A stretch of 39,737 bases of DNA, from assembly GCA_017397825.1 (NCBI GenBank), contig JAFQHT010000152.1:1-39737 (forward strand), read 5' to 3'. This document shows positions 1 to 7,314 of the stretch, piece after piece. Origin of the DNA: Bacillota bacterium. Lineage in GTDB: Bacteria; Bacillota; Clostridia; Peptostreptococcales; Anaerovoracaceae. Below the pieces are notes generated by a model that was given only the letters and a program-made list of their open reading frames with translations, was not told the origin of the DNA and searched no databases. Both the position numbers and the translations under genes were made by a program. Positions within the stretch are counted from its first letter, which is position 1; every line of letters begins with the position of its first letter.

Positions 1-19
1 CTCCTTCCTTGCGAAGGAG
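1..19. repeat. 7-bp inverted repeat at window edge
   Basis: CTCCTTC (1-7) is the reverse complement of GAAGGAG (13-19), with a 5-nt loop. No T-run follows on the + strand. On the - strand the downstream side is cut off by the window edge, so it could be a terminator for a gene outside the window, but that cannot be judged here. Confidence 0.4.
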
Positions 20-22
20 TCC

Positions 23-51
23 TTGACATGGATTAAGACTTGTATTATATT
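23..51 (+). promoter_or_regulatory. Sigma-A type promoter (TTGACA-17-TATATT)
   Basis: A perfect -35 hexamer TTGACA at 23-28 is followed after 17 nt by TATATT at 46-51, one mismatch from TATAAT. Transcription would start near 58 and read through the small hairpins at 64-149 towards the Rpn remnant. Called from sequence only. Confidence 0.6.
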
Positions 52-96
52 ATCTTCAACTAAGAAACCTTGAAAAATCAATGGTTTCACTACTTC

Positions 97-132
97 TAAA
101 TTACCATGGAAGGTAATTTACAGACTTTTTTT
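97..132 (+). terminator. Terminator-like hairpin with T7 tract in leader
   Basis: TAAATTACC (97-105) pairs perfectly with GGTAATTTA (112-120) around a 6-nt loop, and a run of seven T lies at 126-132. The stem is AT-rich and the T-run starts 5 nt after it, so termination may be weak. It lies between the promoter at 23-51 and the GTG at 143, so it could end a short RNA of about 75 nt or attenuate the downstream gene. Confidence 0.4.
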
Positions 133-149
133 CACAGTCTCTGTGAAAA
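129..149 (+). repeat. 9-bp inverted repeat over the GTG start
   Basis: TTTTCACAG (129-137) pairs with CTGTGAAAA (141-149) around a 3-nt loop. The putative GTG start at 143 lies inside the right arm, and no Shine-Dalgarno sequence precedes it. If the transcript folds this way the start codon is sequestered. Confidence 0.5.
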
Positions 150-484
150 CAGAAGATGTACTCAACCGCGAGTACAAGGACAGCCTTTTCCGCCTGGTTT
201 TCGGACAGCCTGAAAAAATGATTGAACTATACAACGCAATATTTGATACAAACTACCCGCCGGATACCAAAATCGACATCAACACCATCGAAGAAGTTTT
301 TTACAAGACGCAGAAAAACGACATTTCCTTTACCATCGACGGAACTTACATAATGCTTTCCGAGCATCAATCCACAATCAATCCTAACATGCCCCTGCGT
401 GACCTGATGTACATACTTGAAATCTGGAAGGGCATGTTTAAGAAGGAGTTCGGACTGACTGATAATTCCTGCGAAAAAGTTTAA
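143..484 (+). pseudogene. Truncated Rpn-family (PD-(D/E)XK) nuclease/transposase remnant
   Basis: The 113-codon frame begins like Rpn-family recombination-promoting nucleases (the putative transposase group common in Clostridia): YKDSLFRLVFG near residue 11, then KNDISF at 58-63 and EHQSTINPNMPLRDLMY at about 74-90. Family members are usually about 250-320 residues. Here the match stops near residue 91 and an unrelated tail of about 22 residues leads to a stop, so most of the protein, including the rest of the nuclease fold, is missing. No ribosome-binding site precedes the GTG, which lies in a hairpin. I read this as a decayed copy rather than a working gene; a short derivative under the promoter at 23-51 cannot be excluded. 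Confidence 0.65.
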
Positions 485-508
485 TAATACTGAATTTGCT
501 ATTAATGC

Positions 509-555
509 AAAGTGCATGGTATGCTTTTTTACAAAAGGTGAGCCATGCACTTTTT
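509..555 (+). terminator. Rho-independent terminator (possibly bidirectional)
   Basis: AAAGTGCATGG (509-519) pairs perfectly with CCATGCACTTT (543-553). A smaller CTTTT/AAAAG stem (524-528/533-537) lies in the loop, and T5 at 551-555 follows on the + strand. It sits between the Rpn remnant (+) and the convergent radical SAM gene (-). On the - strand only three T follow, so termination there would be weaker. Confidence 0.6.
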
Positions 556-563
556 CATATATT

Positions 564-1505
564 TCAGTTGTTTTCGGTCTGTGGAGATTTCTTTCCTTGC
601 CATGTATCGAGCAGGTGTAATCTCTCGTTAATTCCGTTGAGGATTGTGCGTTTGTTGAAGCTCCATGGCGGGCTTATGAGGATTGAGCGCGGTGCGTCTC
701 CTGTAAGGCGGTGAATTGTTACCTGTGGCGGAATGTGCTCCAGACATTCAACTACCAGGTTCACATATTCTTCGATGGAGCTGAAAGGCTGATATTCTGA
801 GTAGAGTTTTTCCATCTGGGAGCCTTTGACCACGTTGAGAAGGTGGAGCTTCATACCGAAAAGACCGGGCTTGCCAGATACATACTTTACTGATTCCAGC
901 ATCATCTCTTTAGTTTCCCCTGGAAGGCCCATAATCAGGTGCACAACGGTTTTTATTCCGCGTTTCGACAAATTGTCCATCGCTTCATCAAAAACCGACA
1001 AATCATAGCATCTGTTAATCAGACGGGCAGTCGTATCGTGCATGGTCTGCAGGCCAAGCTCAACCCACAGAAAATGGGTCTTATTAATTTCTTCAAGAAG
1101 TTCCAGAACCTCTTTACTGAGGCAGTCAGGACGTGTGCCGATGACAAGTCCTTCGATTTTTGGATTAGCCAGGACTTCATAATATTTATATCTCAGCTCG
1201 TCTACAGGAGCATAGGTGTTTGTATGGTTCTGGAAGTAGGCCAGATAGCGGGCGCGAGGCCATTTGTCAGCAAACAGCTGTATCTGATCTTCCACATCAG
1301 AAGCGAATTCGCCGGCACCGTTGTCAGAACAGAAAATGCAGCCTCCATGGCCTTTGCTGTCGTCACGGTTAGGGCAGGTAAAGCCGCCGTCGATGGCCAG
1401 TTTGATGGTTTTTTCACCGAATTCACGTTTAAGCCAGGTACTTATGGAATTATATCTTTGTTCACCAAAAATTTCTTTTAAATCTTCGTTAAATACTTTA
1501 CTCAT
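564..1505 (-). CDS. TIGR01212 family radical SAM protein (YhcC/YtqA-like)
   Basis: A 313-residue protein of the YhcC/YtqA family, whose substrate I do not know to be established. The N-terminal part carries a CX11CX2C cluster motif (C44, C56, C59, within GGFTCPNRD and GGCIFC), expected to bind a [4Fe-4S] cluster and S-adenosylmethionine. IGTRPDCLS and VELGLQTMHD further on are typical of the TIM-barrel core shared with the Elp3/HemN-like branch. Length fits the family. ATG at 1505 gives the usual N-terminus, with a weak AAAGGG upstream. It is transcribed away from queH and convergent with the Rpn remnant. A role in tRNA or cofactor modification would be a guess. Confidence 0.88.
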   Translation of the reverse strand: MSKVFNEDLKEIFGEQRYNSISTWLKREFGEKTIKLAIDGGFTCPNRDDSKGHGGCIFCSDNGAGEFASDVEDQIQLFADKWPRARYLAYFQNHTNTYAPVDELRYKYYEVLANPKIEGLVIGTRPDCLSKEVLELLEEINKTHFLWVELGLQTMHDTTARLINRCYDLSVFDEAMDNLSKRGIKTVVHLIMGLPGETKEMMLESVKYVSGKPGLFGMKLHLLNVVKGSQMEKLYSEYQPFSSIEEYVNLVVECLEHIPPQVTIHRLTGDAPRSILISPPWSFNKRTILNGINERLHLLDTWQGKKSPQTENN

Positions 1506-1539
1506 ATATGGTTTTTCCCTTTAATTTTTTTCAGGATTG

Positions 1540-1548
1540 TGGTATAAT
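1540..1548 (+). promoter_or_regulatory. Extended -10 promoter for queH
   Basis: TGGTATAAT (1540-1548) is a perfect extended -10 element. No good -35 lies 17 nt upstream, as is common for TGnTATAAT promoters. It would drive queH and probably asnA-priA-def-fmt. The leader folds a GTGTAC/GTACAC stem (1557-1562/1585-1590). I see no preQ1 riboswitch core. Confidence 0.6.
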
Positions 1549-1641
1549 TTAATGTCGTGTACTATGTTCTTTTAACAGTGACAGGTACACAAGAATAATT
1601 TAATTGATATTTCAGTTATTGTCAAGAAAGGAAGTCAGGAG

Positions 1642-2298
1642 ATGGAAAAGAAAGTACAGCCTTGCGCTGATGTCTGCTGTGGAAAAACTACATACGAAGA
1701 ACTGTTTCCTGTGGATATGGAGACCAAGGCGGAGAAACGCAGTGTGCTTCTTCATTCCTGCTGCGGCCCATGCAGTACGGCATGTATCGAAAGGCTGCTG
1801 CCGGATTACAAGGTGACTATTTTCTTTTATAACCCTAATATAACTGACAGGGAAGAATATGAAAGACGAAGAGTCGCACAGATTAAATTCCTTGAGGAGT
1901 ATAACGCCAAACTTCCTGACGAAGACAAGGTTGAGTTTATAGAAGGAGAGTATCTGCCGGACGATTACTACCAAGTATGTGCCGGCTACAGCAATGAACC
2001 TGAAGGCGGCAAACGCTGCACAGAATGCTTTAAGCTGAGAATGGAGCGTACTGCACAGGTTGCACTTAAGACAGGCAATGTAATGTTCGGAACTACTCTT
2101 ACAGTAAGTCCACATAAGAATTACATGCTGATTTCTGCCATCGGAACTGAACTGGCCCGTGTGTATGGCCTTGAGTTCCTGGATGTGGATTTCAAGAAAA
2201 AGGCAGGTTTTCAGCGCAGCATAGAACTTTCTAAAGAATACGAACTTTACCGCCAGAATTACTGCGGCTGTGAGTATTCCAGATGGATGGACAAATAA
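1642..2298 (+). CDS. queH: Epoxyqueuosine reductase QueH
   Basis: Reduces epoxyqueuosine to queuosine at tRNA position 34, the last step of Q synthesis, by an iron-sulfur mechanism unrelated to cobalamin-dependent QueG. The 218 residues match QueH (formerly DUF208): LHSCCGPCS with C40, C41 and C44; FFYNPNI at 61-67; CTEC at 126-129; [10 protein letters not shown] at 151-160; and a C-terminal YCGCEYS with C208 and C210. The N-terminus is about 33 residues longer than the core and holds three further cysteines (C8, C12, C13). ATG at 1642 follows GGAAGTCAGGAG, which supports this start. asnA begins 38 nt downstream, probably in the same transcript. The partner queA is also in this window at 28553. 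Confidence 0.93.
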   Translation: MEKKVQPCADVCCGKTTYEELFPVDMETKAEKRSVLLHSCCGPCSTACIERLLPDYKVTIFFYNPNITDREEYERRRVAQIKFLEEYNAKLPDEDKVEFIEGEYLPDDYYQVCAGYSNEPEGGKRCTECFKLRMERTAQVALKTGNVMFGTTLTVSPHKNYMLISAIGTELARVYGLEFLDVDFKKKAGFQRSIELSKEYELYRQNYCGCEYSRWMDK

Positions 2299-2335
2299 GA
2301 TAATAAACCATTACTTTCAGGAGGATGACATAAAA

Positions 2336-3346
2336 ATGGAGCACTTAATTTTACCAAAAGATTATAAACCTGCTATCGGCCTTATGGAAAGCCAGAGAGC
2401 AATCAAAAAAATCAAAGACTATTTCCAGCAGGAACTGGCTTACGGCCTCAATCTGCGCCGTGTATCAGCACCACTGTTTGTTACACCGGAAAGCGGTCTT
2501 AATGACAACTTAAACGGTTTTGAAAGAAGAGTAGATTTTACCTTAAAGGGCATGGACGAACAGAATGTGGAAATCGTTCAGTCTCTTGCCAAGTGGAAGA
2601 GAATGGCCTTGGGTAAGTATGGTATTGAGCCTGGCCACGGAATCTACACTGACATGAACGCCATCAGACGTGATGAGGACCTTGATAACCTTCACTCTGT
2701 TTACGTTGACCAGTGGGACTGGGAAAAGGTAATCACAAAGGAACAGAGAACCGAAGAATACCTTAGGGAAGTTGTTACAACAATCTACAACGCCATGAAA
2801 AATCTTGGCGACTATGTGAACAGACTTTACAGAAACATTCAGACTGAGATTCCTAACGAAATTTTCTTCGTTACAACTCAGGAACTTGAAGATATGTATC
2901 CGGACAAAACACCGGAAGAAAGAGAAGACCTGATTACTAAGGAACACGGTGCTGTGTTTATCATGAAAATCGGTGATGTACTGGCTTCCGGCCAGAAGCA
3001 TGGCGGCCGCGCGCCTGACTACGATGACTGGGAACTCAACGGCGACATTATCCTCTGGGACGAAGTTCTTGACAGAGCAGTTGAACTTTCTTCCATGGGT
3101 ATCAGAGTAGATGCGGAAGCTATGGACAGACAGCTGACCAAGGCGGGCTGTGATGACCGCAGACAGCTGGCTTTCCACAAGGCAATTCTTGAGGATCGTC
3201 TGCCATACACCATCGGCGGCGGTATCGGACAGAGCAGACTTTGTATGTTCTTCCTCCGCAAGGCACACATCGGTGAAGTGCAGGTTTCCGTATGGCCGGA
3301 AGAAATGATCAGAATATGCGAAGAAAACAACATTTATCTCCTGTAG
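2336..3346 (+). CDS. asnA: Aspartate-ammonia ligase (asparagine synthetase A)
   Basis: Makes asparagine from aspartate, ammonia and ATP through an aspartyl-adenylate; the fold is that of class II aminoacyl-tRNA synthetases. The 336 residues are close to the usual 330. The N-terminal [31 protein letters not shown] and RRVDFTLKG, plus [13 protein letters not shown] and the C-terminal [14 protein letters not shown], are characteristic. The frame is open back to 2270, overlapping queH, but ATG at 2336 preceded by AGGAGGATGACATAAAA and starting the conserved N-terminus is clearly right. No T-box or other leader fits in the short gap after queH. priA follows 33 nt later. Confidence 0.96.
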   Translation: MEHLILPKDYKPAIGLMESQRAIKKIKDYFQQELAYGLNLRRVSAPLFVTPESGLNDNLNGFERRVDFTLKGMDEQNVEIVQSLAKWKRMALGKYGIEPGHGIYTDMNAIRRDEDLDNLHSVYVDQWDWEKVITKEQRTEEYLREVVTTIYNAMKNLGDYVNRLYRNIQTEIPNEIFFVTTQELEDMYPDKTPEEREDLITKEHGAVFIMKIGDVLASGQKHGGRAPDYDDWELNGDIILWDEVLDRAVELSSMGIRVDAEAMDRQLTKAGCDDRRQLAFHKAILEDRLPYTIGGGIGQSRLCMFFLRKAHIGEVQVSVWPEEMIRICEENNIYLL

Positions 3347-3379
3347 TGCAGAAAATGCGCGGCAGGCAGAAGGAGCAGC

Positions 3380-5413
3380 ATGAAGTACGCAAACGTAATT
3401 ATTGAAAACAAAAGCAGGCATACGGACAATTTTTTCACCTATCTGGCGGATGACAGCGTGCAGGTCGGAGATAAGGTTATGGTGCCTTTCGGCCCTAAGG
3501 ACAGGGAAAAAGAAGGTTTTGTTTTTGGGTTTGCGGATGAGCCGGATTGTCCGGCTGACAAGTTGAAATCAATAGTCAGGGTCTGCCAGGAGCAGTCCCT
3601 GACTGAAGAAATAATCAGCACTGCAGGCTGGATGAAGCAGCGTTACGCAATTAAATATTATGATGCTGTAAAGTGTTTCATCGCAGCAGGTAAACCTGCT
3701 AAAGAAGGCAGGGAAAAAGAACCCTATAAGGGCATCAAGGGTAATTATACCGTACCGGAAGCACTGACCGGAGAGCAGACAGCGGCAGTTGAAAAAATCT
3801 GCGGGGCCATCGACAGTGGCCGTCAGGAAAATTTCCTTATTCACGGTGTAACCGCCAGCGGTAAAACTCAGGTGTACATGGAGGCCATCGACAGATGCCT
3901 TGAGCTTGGGCGCACAGCAATCATGCTGGTACCTGAAATATCTCTGACCAGCCAGATTATAGAGCGCTTTGCCGGCAGGTTCGGCAAGGAGCAGATTGCG
4001 GTGATGCATAGCCGCCTTACGCCCAGGGAAAGATATGACGAGTGGCAGAGAATCAGAAGCGGCAGGGCGAAGATTGTAATCGGGGCCCGCATGGGTGTTT
4101 TTGCACCGCTTGAAAACATCGGCATTATCGTCATGGACGAGGAGCATGAGGCCACATACAAGGCTGATATGACACCGAAGTACGATACAGTAGAAGTCGC
4201 CCTGAAGCGCCTGAAATATTATAACGGCGTTCTGGTGTTGGGCAGTGCTACACCGTCTGTCACATCATATCAGCGGTGCCATGAAGGAATTTATACGCTG
4301 ATAGAGCTTAAAGAAAGATATAACAAAACACCTCTTCCTAAGGTTCATATCGCAGACATGCGTGAAGAACTGAGAGAGGGGAACAATACAATTTTCAGCC
4401 GTTACCTGTTTGGGGCAATGAAACAGGCCCTGGAAAAAGGTCAGCAGGTTATACTGCTGCAGAACCGGAGAGGTTATTCAAACTTTGTGTCCTGCAGAGA
4501 GTGCGGCAAAGTAATGAAATGTCCTGAATGCGGCATTTCACTCACATATCATAAATCCGGCGACAATATGGTCTGCCATTACTGCGGCCGAAGCTTTCCT
4601 GTACCAAAGACCTGCCCTGAATGTAGCAGCCGGTATGTGAAATTTTTCGGAATAGGCACGGAACAGGTAGAAGAAGCTGTGAAAGAGTATTTTCCTGATG
4701 CTGTTGTCGGACGTCTTGATCTTGATTCAGTGAAAAAACGCACAGATCTTGATAAGATTCTTAAGGCTTTTGCCGATAAAAAAACCGATATTCTGGTTGG
4801 AACGCAGCTGGTGGCCAAAGGCCTGGATTTTGACAATGTGGGCGTGGTCGGCGTAATTGCTGCAGACGTGACACTTAACATTCCGGACTACCGCTCAGCA
4901 GAAAGAACTTTCCAGCTGGTAACACAGGTTGCAGGACGTGCAGGCCGCGGCGGAGAGCAGGGTCTGGTGGTTGTGCAGACTTATGAACCGCAGAATTATG
5001 CAATCAGAAGTGCAGCGAACCATGATTATCAGTCGTTTTTCAGTGAGGAAACAGGACTGAGACAGTTCATGGATTATCCTCCTTTCGGGGATATTATCAT
5101 GGTAAACTTTACATCTGAAGATGAAACCGTGGCCATGGCCAGCGCAGAGCGGTGCAAAGTATACATGGAAAGAGCCCTGAAACAGGCCGCATCAGAAGGG
5201 TGCAAAGAGGCAGGCGAAGGAAAAGTCCTTTCTCCTAAAATCTCCGGCCATTTCAGAGGTGAAGGAAGTTTCAGGTACTATATAATTGTAAAGTGCCCGA
5301 AAGGACAACGGAGCCGCTATGTGTTCTATTTAGACAATTTCAGCAGAATACTGCTTAAAGAAAAAACAGACTGCGTCGTGAATATCGACGTGAACCCGTA
5401 TAGTTTTATATAA
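3380..5413 (+). CDS. priA: Primosomal protein N' (replication restart helicase PriA)
   Basis: A 3'-to-5' superfamily 2 helicase that recognises stalled forks and D-loops and reloads the replicative helicase. The N-terminal 3'-end-binding domain is at about 1-105. Walker A is GVTASGKT (156-163), DEEH is at 253-256, and GSATPS (288-293) is motif III. Eight cysteines in four pairs (C372/C375, C381/C384, C399/C402, C412/C415) form the two zinc sites; VGTQLVAKGLDF and QVAGRAGR are motifs V and VI. At 677 residues it is at the short end of the family (about 680-830). AAGGAGCAGC precedes ATG 3380. def follows 17 nt later, the usual clostridial order. Confidence 0.97.
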   Translation: MKYANVIIENKSRHTDNFFTYLADDSVQVGDKVMVPFGPKDREKEGFVFGFADEPDCPADKLKSIVRVCQEQSLTEEIISTAGWMKQRYAIKYYDAVKCFIAAGKPAKEGREKEPYKGIKGNYTVPEALTGEQTAAVEKICGAIDSGRQENFLIHGVTASGKTQVYMEAIDRCLELGRTAIMLVPEISLTSQIIERFAGRFGKEQIAVMHSRLTPRERYDEWQRIRSGRAKIVIGARMGVFAPLENIGIIVMDEEHEATYKADMTPKYDTVEVALKRLKYYNGVLVLGSATPSVTSYQRCHEGIYTLIELKERYNKTPLPKVHIADMREELREGNNTIFSRYLFGAMKQALEKGQQVILLQNRRGYSNFVSCRECGKVMKCPECGISLTYHKSGDNMVCHYCGRSFPVPKTCPECSSRYVKFFGIGTEQVEEAVKEYFPDAVVGRLDLDSVKKRTDLDKILKAFADKKTDILVGTQLVAKGLDFDNVGVVGVIAADVTLNIPDYRSAERTFQLVTQVAGRAGRGGEQGLVVVQTYEPQNYAIRSAANHDYQSFFSEETGLRQFMDYPPFGDIIMVNFTSEDETVAMASAERCKVYMERALKQAASEGCKEAGEGKVLSPKISGHFRGEGSFRYYIIVKCPKGQRSRYVFYLDNFSRILLKEKTDCVVNIDVNPYSFI

Positions 5414-5430
5414 AAATCGGAGGAATTATT

Positions 5431-5916
5431 ATGGCAATCAGAAACGTTGTAGTAGAAGGCGACGAAATTTTAAGAAAAAAATGCAGAGAAGTTACTGAAG
5501 TAAATGATCGTATCAGAATGACCATGCAGGATATGCTGGAAACCATGAGAGATGCCATGGGTGTTGGTATTGCAGCTCCTCAGGTTGGTATTATGAGAAG
5601 AATGTTCATCGCTGAACCTGAACCAGACAGAGTATATTTTATGATCAACCCTGTGATTTTAGAGCAGAGCGGAAGCCAGATTGACAGCGAAGGCTGCCTC
5701 AGCGTTCCCGGCATGATGGGTGATGTGGAAAGACCTGACTACATTAAGATTGAAGCTCTTGACCTTGATGGCAACAAGCAGGTTTACGAATTCTACGATT
5801 GTGATGCAAGAGTAATGTGCCACGAATACGACCACCTGGACGGTATTCTTTACACAGATAAAGCAACAAACATCAGAGAAGCAGTTTATGAAGAAGACGA
5901 AGAGGATTTTGAATAA
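5431..5916 (+). CDS. def: Peptide deformylase
   Basis: Removes the formyl group from the N-terminal formyl-methionine of nascent proteins at the ribosome exit. All three metal-site motifs are present: GVGIAAPQ (44-51), EGCLS (87-91, with metal ligand C89) and HEYDH (131-135, ligands H131 and H135, catalytic E132). 161 residues is normal for the short type; the acidic tail EEDEEDFE is unremarkable. AGGAGG-like GGAGGAATT precedes ATG 5431. Its stop shares one base with the start of fmt, so translation of the two is probably coupled, which suits enzymes that add and remove the same formyl group. Confidence 0.97.
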   Translation: MAIRNVVVEGDEILRKKCREVTEVNDRIRMTMQDMLETMRDAMGVGIAAPQVGIMRRMFIAEPEPDRVYFMINPVILEQSGSQIDSEGCLSVPGMMGDVERPDYIKIEALDLDGNKQVYEFYDCDARVMCHEYDHLDGILYTDKATNIREAVYEEDEEDFE

Positions 5917-6845
5917 TGAAAACAGTTTTTATGGGAACTCCTGATTTCTCTGTGCCTGTACTTCAGGCAATGGTTGAAGCAGGACATCAGGTAGGTTATG
6001 TGGTTACTCAGCCGGATAAGGCCAAGGACCGCGGTAAAAAAATTCAGTATACACCGGTAAAGGAAAAAGCTCTTGAGCACGGAATAGAAGTACTTCAGCC
6101 GGAAAGAGTCCGTGGGAACGAAGAATTTTTTGAAATCATGAAGGCTTATGCCCCTGACATTATCGTAGTAGTTGCTTATGGTCAGATTCTCCCTAAGGAA
6201 ATCCTGGAACTTCCCAAGTATGGCTGCGTAAATGTACATGCATCGCTTCTTCCTAAACTCCGCGGTGCAGCACCTATCCAGTACTCCATCGTCAGCGGTG
6301 AAAAGGAAACGGGTGTTACAATCATGCAGATGGGCGAGGGACTTGATACAGGCGACATGCTCATCAAAGATTCTGTGGAAATCGGCACTATGAACTACAG
6401 CCAGCTTCACGACTGCCTTTGTGAAATGGGCGCAAAACTCCTTGTAAAGGCGCTGGAACTTATTGAAGCAGGTCAGATTACGCCTGAACCTCAGGATGAC
6501 AACCTTTCTTCATACGCAAAGATGATTTCAAAGGCAGACGGCAAACTTGACTTTACCAAGAGTCCGGAAGAACTGGAAAGACTCATCAGAGGTTTTGACC
6601 CATGGCCGGGTGCTTTCTGCCAGTACGGAGATATCGTTATGAAGTTCTGGAAGGCTCAGCCTCTGGAAGAAACAAACGATGCAGCAGTAGGTACTATTCT
6701 TGAAGCAGGTGACGAAGGAATCAAAGTCGCATGCGGCGGCAGAGCGCTTCTGGTAACTGAAATTCAGGTACCAGGCAAAAAACGTGTAAACGTAAAAGAT
6801 TATCTCAGGGGAAATAAGATAGAAAAAGGGACAGTTTTGCAATAA
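5916..6845 (+). CDS. fmt: Methionyl-tRNA formyltransferase
   Basis: Formylates initiator Met-tRNA from 10-formyltetrahydrofolate. The N-terminal Rossmann-like catalytic domain carries MGTPDF (6-11), the catalytic NVHASLLP with N107 and H109, RGAAPIQ, and D144 in GLDTGD. A C-terminal OB-like tRNA-binding domain runs from about residue 205. 309 residues compares with about 315 in E. coli. The start overlaps the def stop by one base. The last three codons and stop (V-L-Q-TAA, 6834-6845) fall exactly on the left arm of the palindrome at 6834-7060, so the element may have supplied a new C-terminus. Confidence 0.97.
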   Translation: MKTVFMGTPDFSVPVLQAMVEAGHQVGYVVTQPDKAKDRGKKIQYTPVKEKALEHGIEVLQPERVRGNEEFFEIMKAYAPDIIVVVAYGQILPKEILELPKYGCVNVHASLLPKLRGAAPIQYSIVSGEKETGVTIMQMGEGLDTGDMLIKDSVEIGTMNYSQLHDCLCEMGAKLLVKALELIEAGQITPEPQDDNLSSYAKMISKADGKLDFTKSPEELERLIRGFDPWPGAFCQYGDIVMKFWKAQPLEETNDAAVGTILEAGDEGIKVACGGRALLVTEIQVPGKKRVNVKDYLRGNKIEKGTVLQ

Positions 6846-7060
6846 GTAAAATTTATTTCTAATGGGAATTACCTTGCTGATTGACCTCGCTGCTCATACT
6901 AAGACCGGTCGCGTACTTTGGGTAAATTTGAAAACGCGCCCTACGGGCTTGAACGGTTCAAATTTACAGCCAAAGTACTTTGCTCCCTCAAGTCTTGTAT
7001 GAAGCCACGCTCAGTCAAAGGCAAGTCCATTCCCAATAGAATAAATTTTAATTGTAAAAC
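6834..7060. repeat. 227-nt imperfect palindrome (fold-back element, MITE-like or structured RNA)
   Basis: The two halves are reverse complements with small bulges. Paired blocks, outside to inside: 6834-6843/7051-7060 (one G-T), 6847-6857/7040-7050, 6863-6869/7029-7035, 6873-6877/7021-7025, 6881-6885/7014-7018, 6894-6899/6997-7002, 6901-6905/6992-6996, 6913-6921/6970-6978, 6922-6932/6957-6967, and an apical GCCC-TAC-GGGC at 6938-6948. That is over 70 pairs. There is no coding frame and no clear T-run. The outer arm encodes the end of fmt. No second copy or target-site duplication is visible. It may be a MITE, an RNase III-processed mRNA structure or a non-coding RNA; the sequence alone does not decide. 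Confidence 0.85.
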
Positions 7061-7066
7061 TTTTAA

Positions 7067-7083
7067 GAAAGAATAATTCTTTC
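7067..7083. promoter_or_regulatory. Compact 8-bp palindrome
   Basis: GAAAGAAT (7067-7074) and ATTCTTTC (7076-7083) are perfect reverse complements separated by one base. The spacing is too tight for a hairpin loop but typical of a dimeric repressor site. It lies 31 nt before the small ORF at 7114. No promoter hexamers are clear around it, so an operator role is only a suggestion. Confidence 0.3.
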
Positions 7084-7113
7084 AGAGGTTTTGAACGATT
7101 TCCGCAGGAGTAG

Positions 7114-7299
7114 ATGAAACAGCCAATTAAGCGGCAAATATGCGCAGCTAAGAGTACGGCACTGTTTGAGCGATCCAAAATTGTAAAGGCGAGTTTGCCG
7201 GACTCTCTGCAAATTGAGCCGTGTATTGCGGTTGTTTCCTGCGACGAGGACTTAGTGAAAAAGCTGCTGAAAGATATTATTCTTAAAAGTTTACAATAA
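7114..7299 (+). CDS. Small hypothetical protein (61 aa), possible gene remnant
   Basis: A 61-codon frame with a good ribosome-binding site (GCAGGAG, 5 nt before ATG) and a stop 15 nt before the Zn-peptidase start. The protein is basic at the N-terminus and ends with IEPCIAVVSCDEDLVKKLLKD and a short tail; no signal peptide or membrane segment. In many Clostridia a DUF116 gene lies between fmt and the YugP-type peptidase gene, and from memory the stretch around IAVVSCDEDLV resembles the ACERDL region of DUF116. It could therefore be a remnant joined to new sequence when the adjacent palindrome inserted. It may equally be an unrelated small protein or not translated. Confidence 0.4.
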   Translation: MKQPIKRQICAAKSTALFERSKIVKASLPDSLQIEPCIAVVSCDEDLVKKLLKDIILKSLQ

Positions 7300-7314
7300 A
7301 ACGGAGGTTATGAA

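Noticed and set aside
1549-1641. PreQ1 riboswitch in the queH leader.
   Set aside because: A short GTGTAC/GTACAC stem is present, but the C-rich loop and A-rich tail of the preQ1 aptamer are not.
2543-3421. Long - strand open frame (292 codons) across asnA.
   Set aside because: asnA is certain on the other strand; the frame is a shadow of its codon bias, has no Shine-Dalgarno and no recognisable motif.
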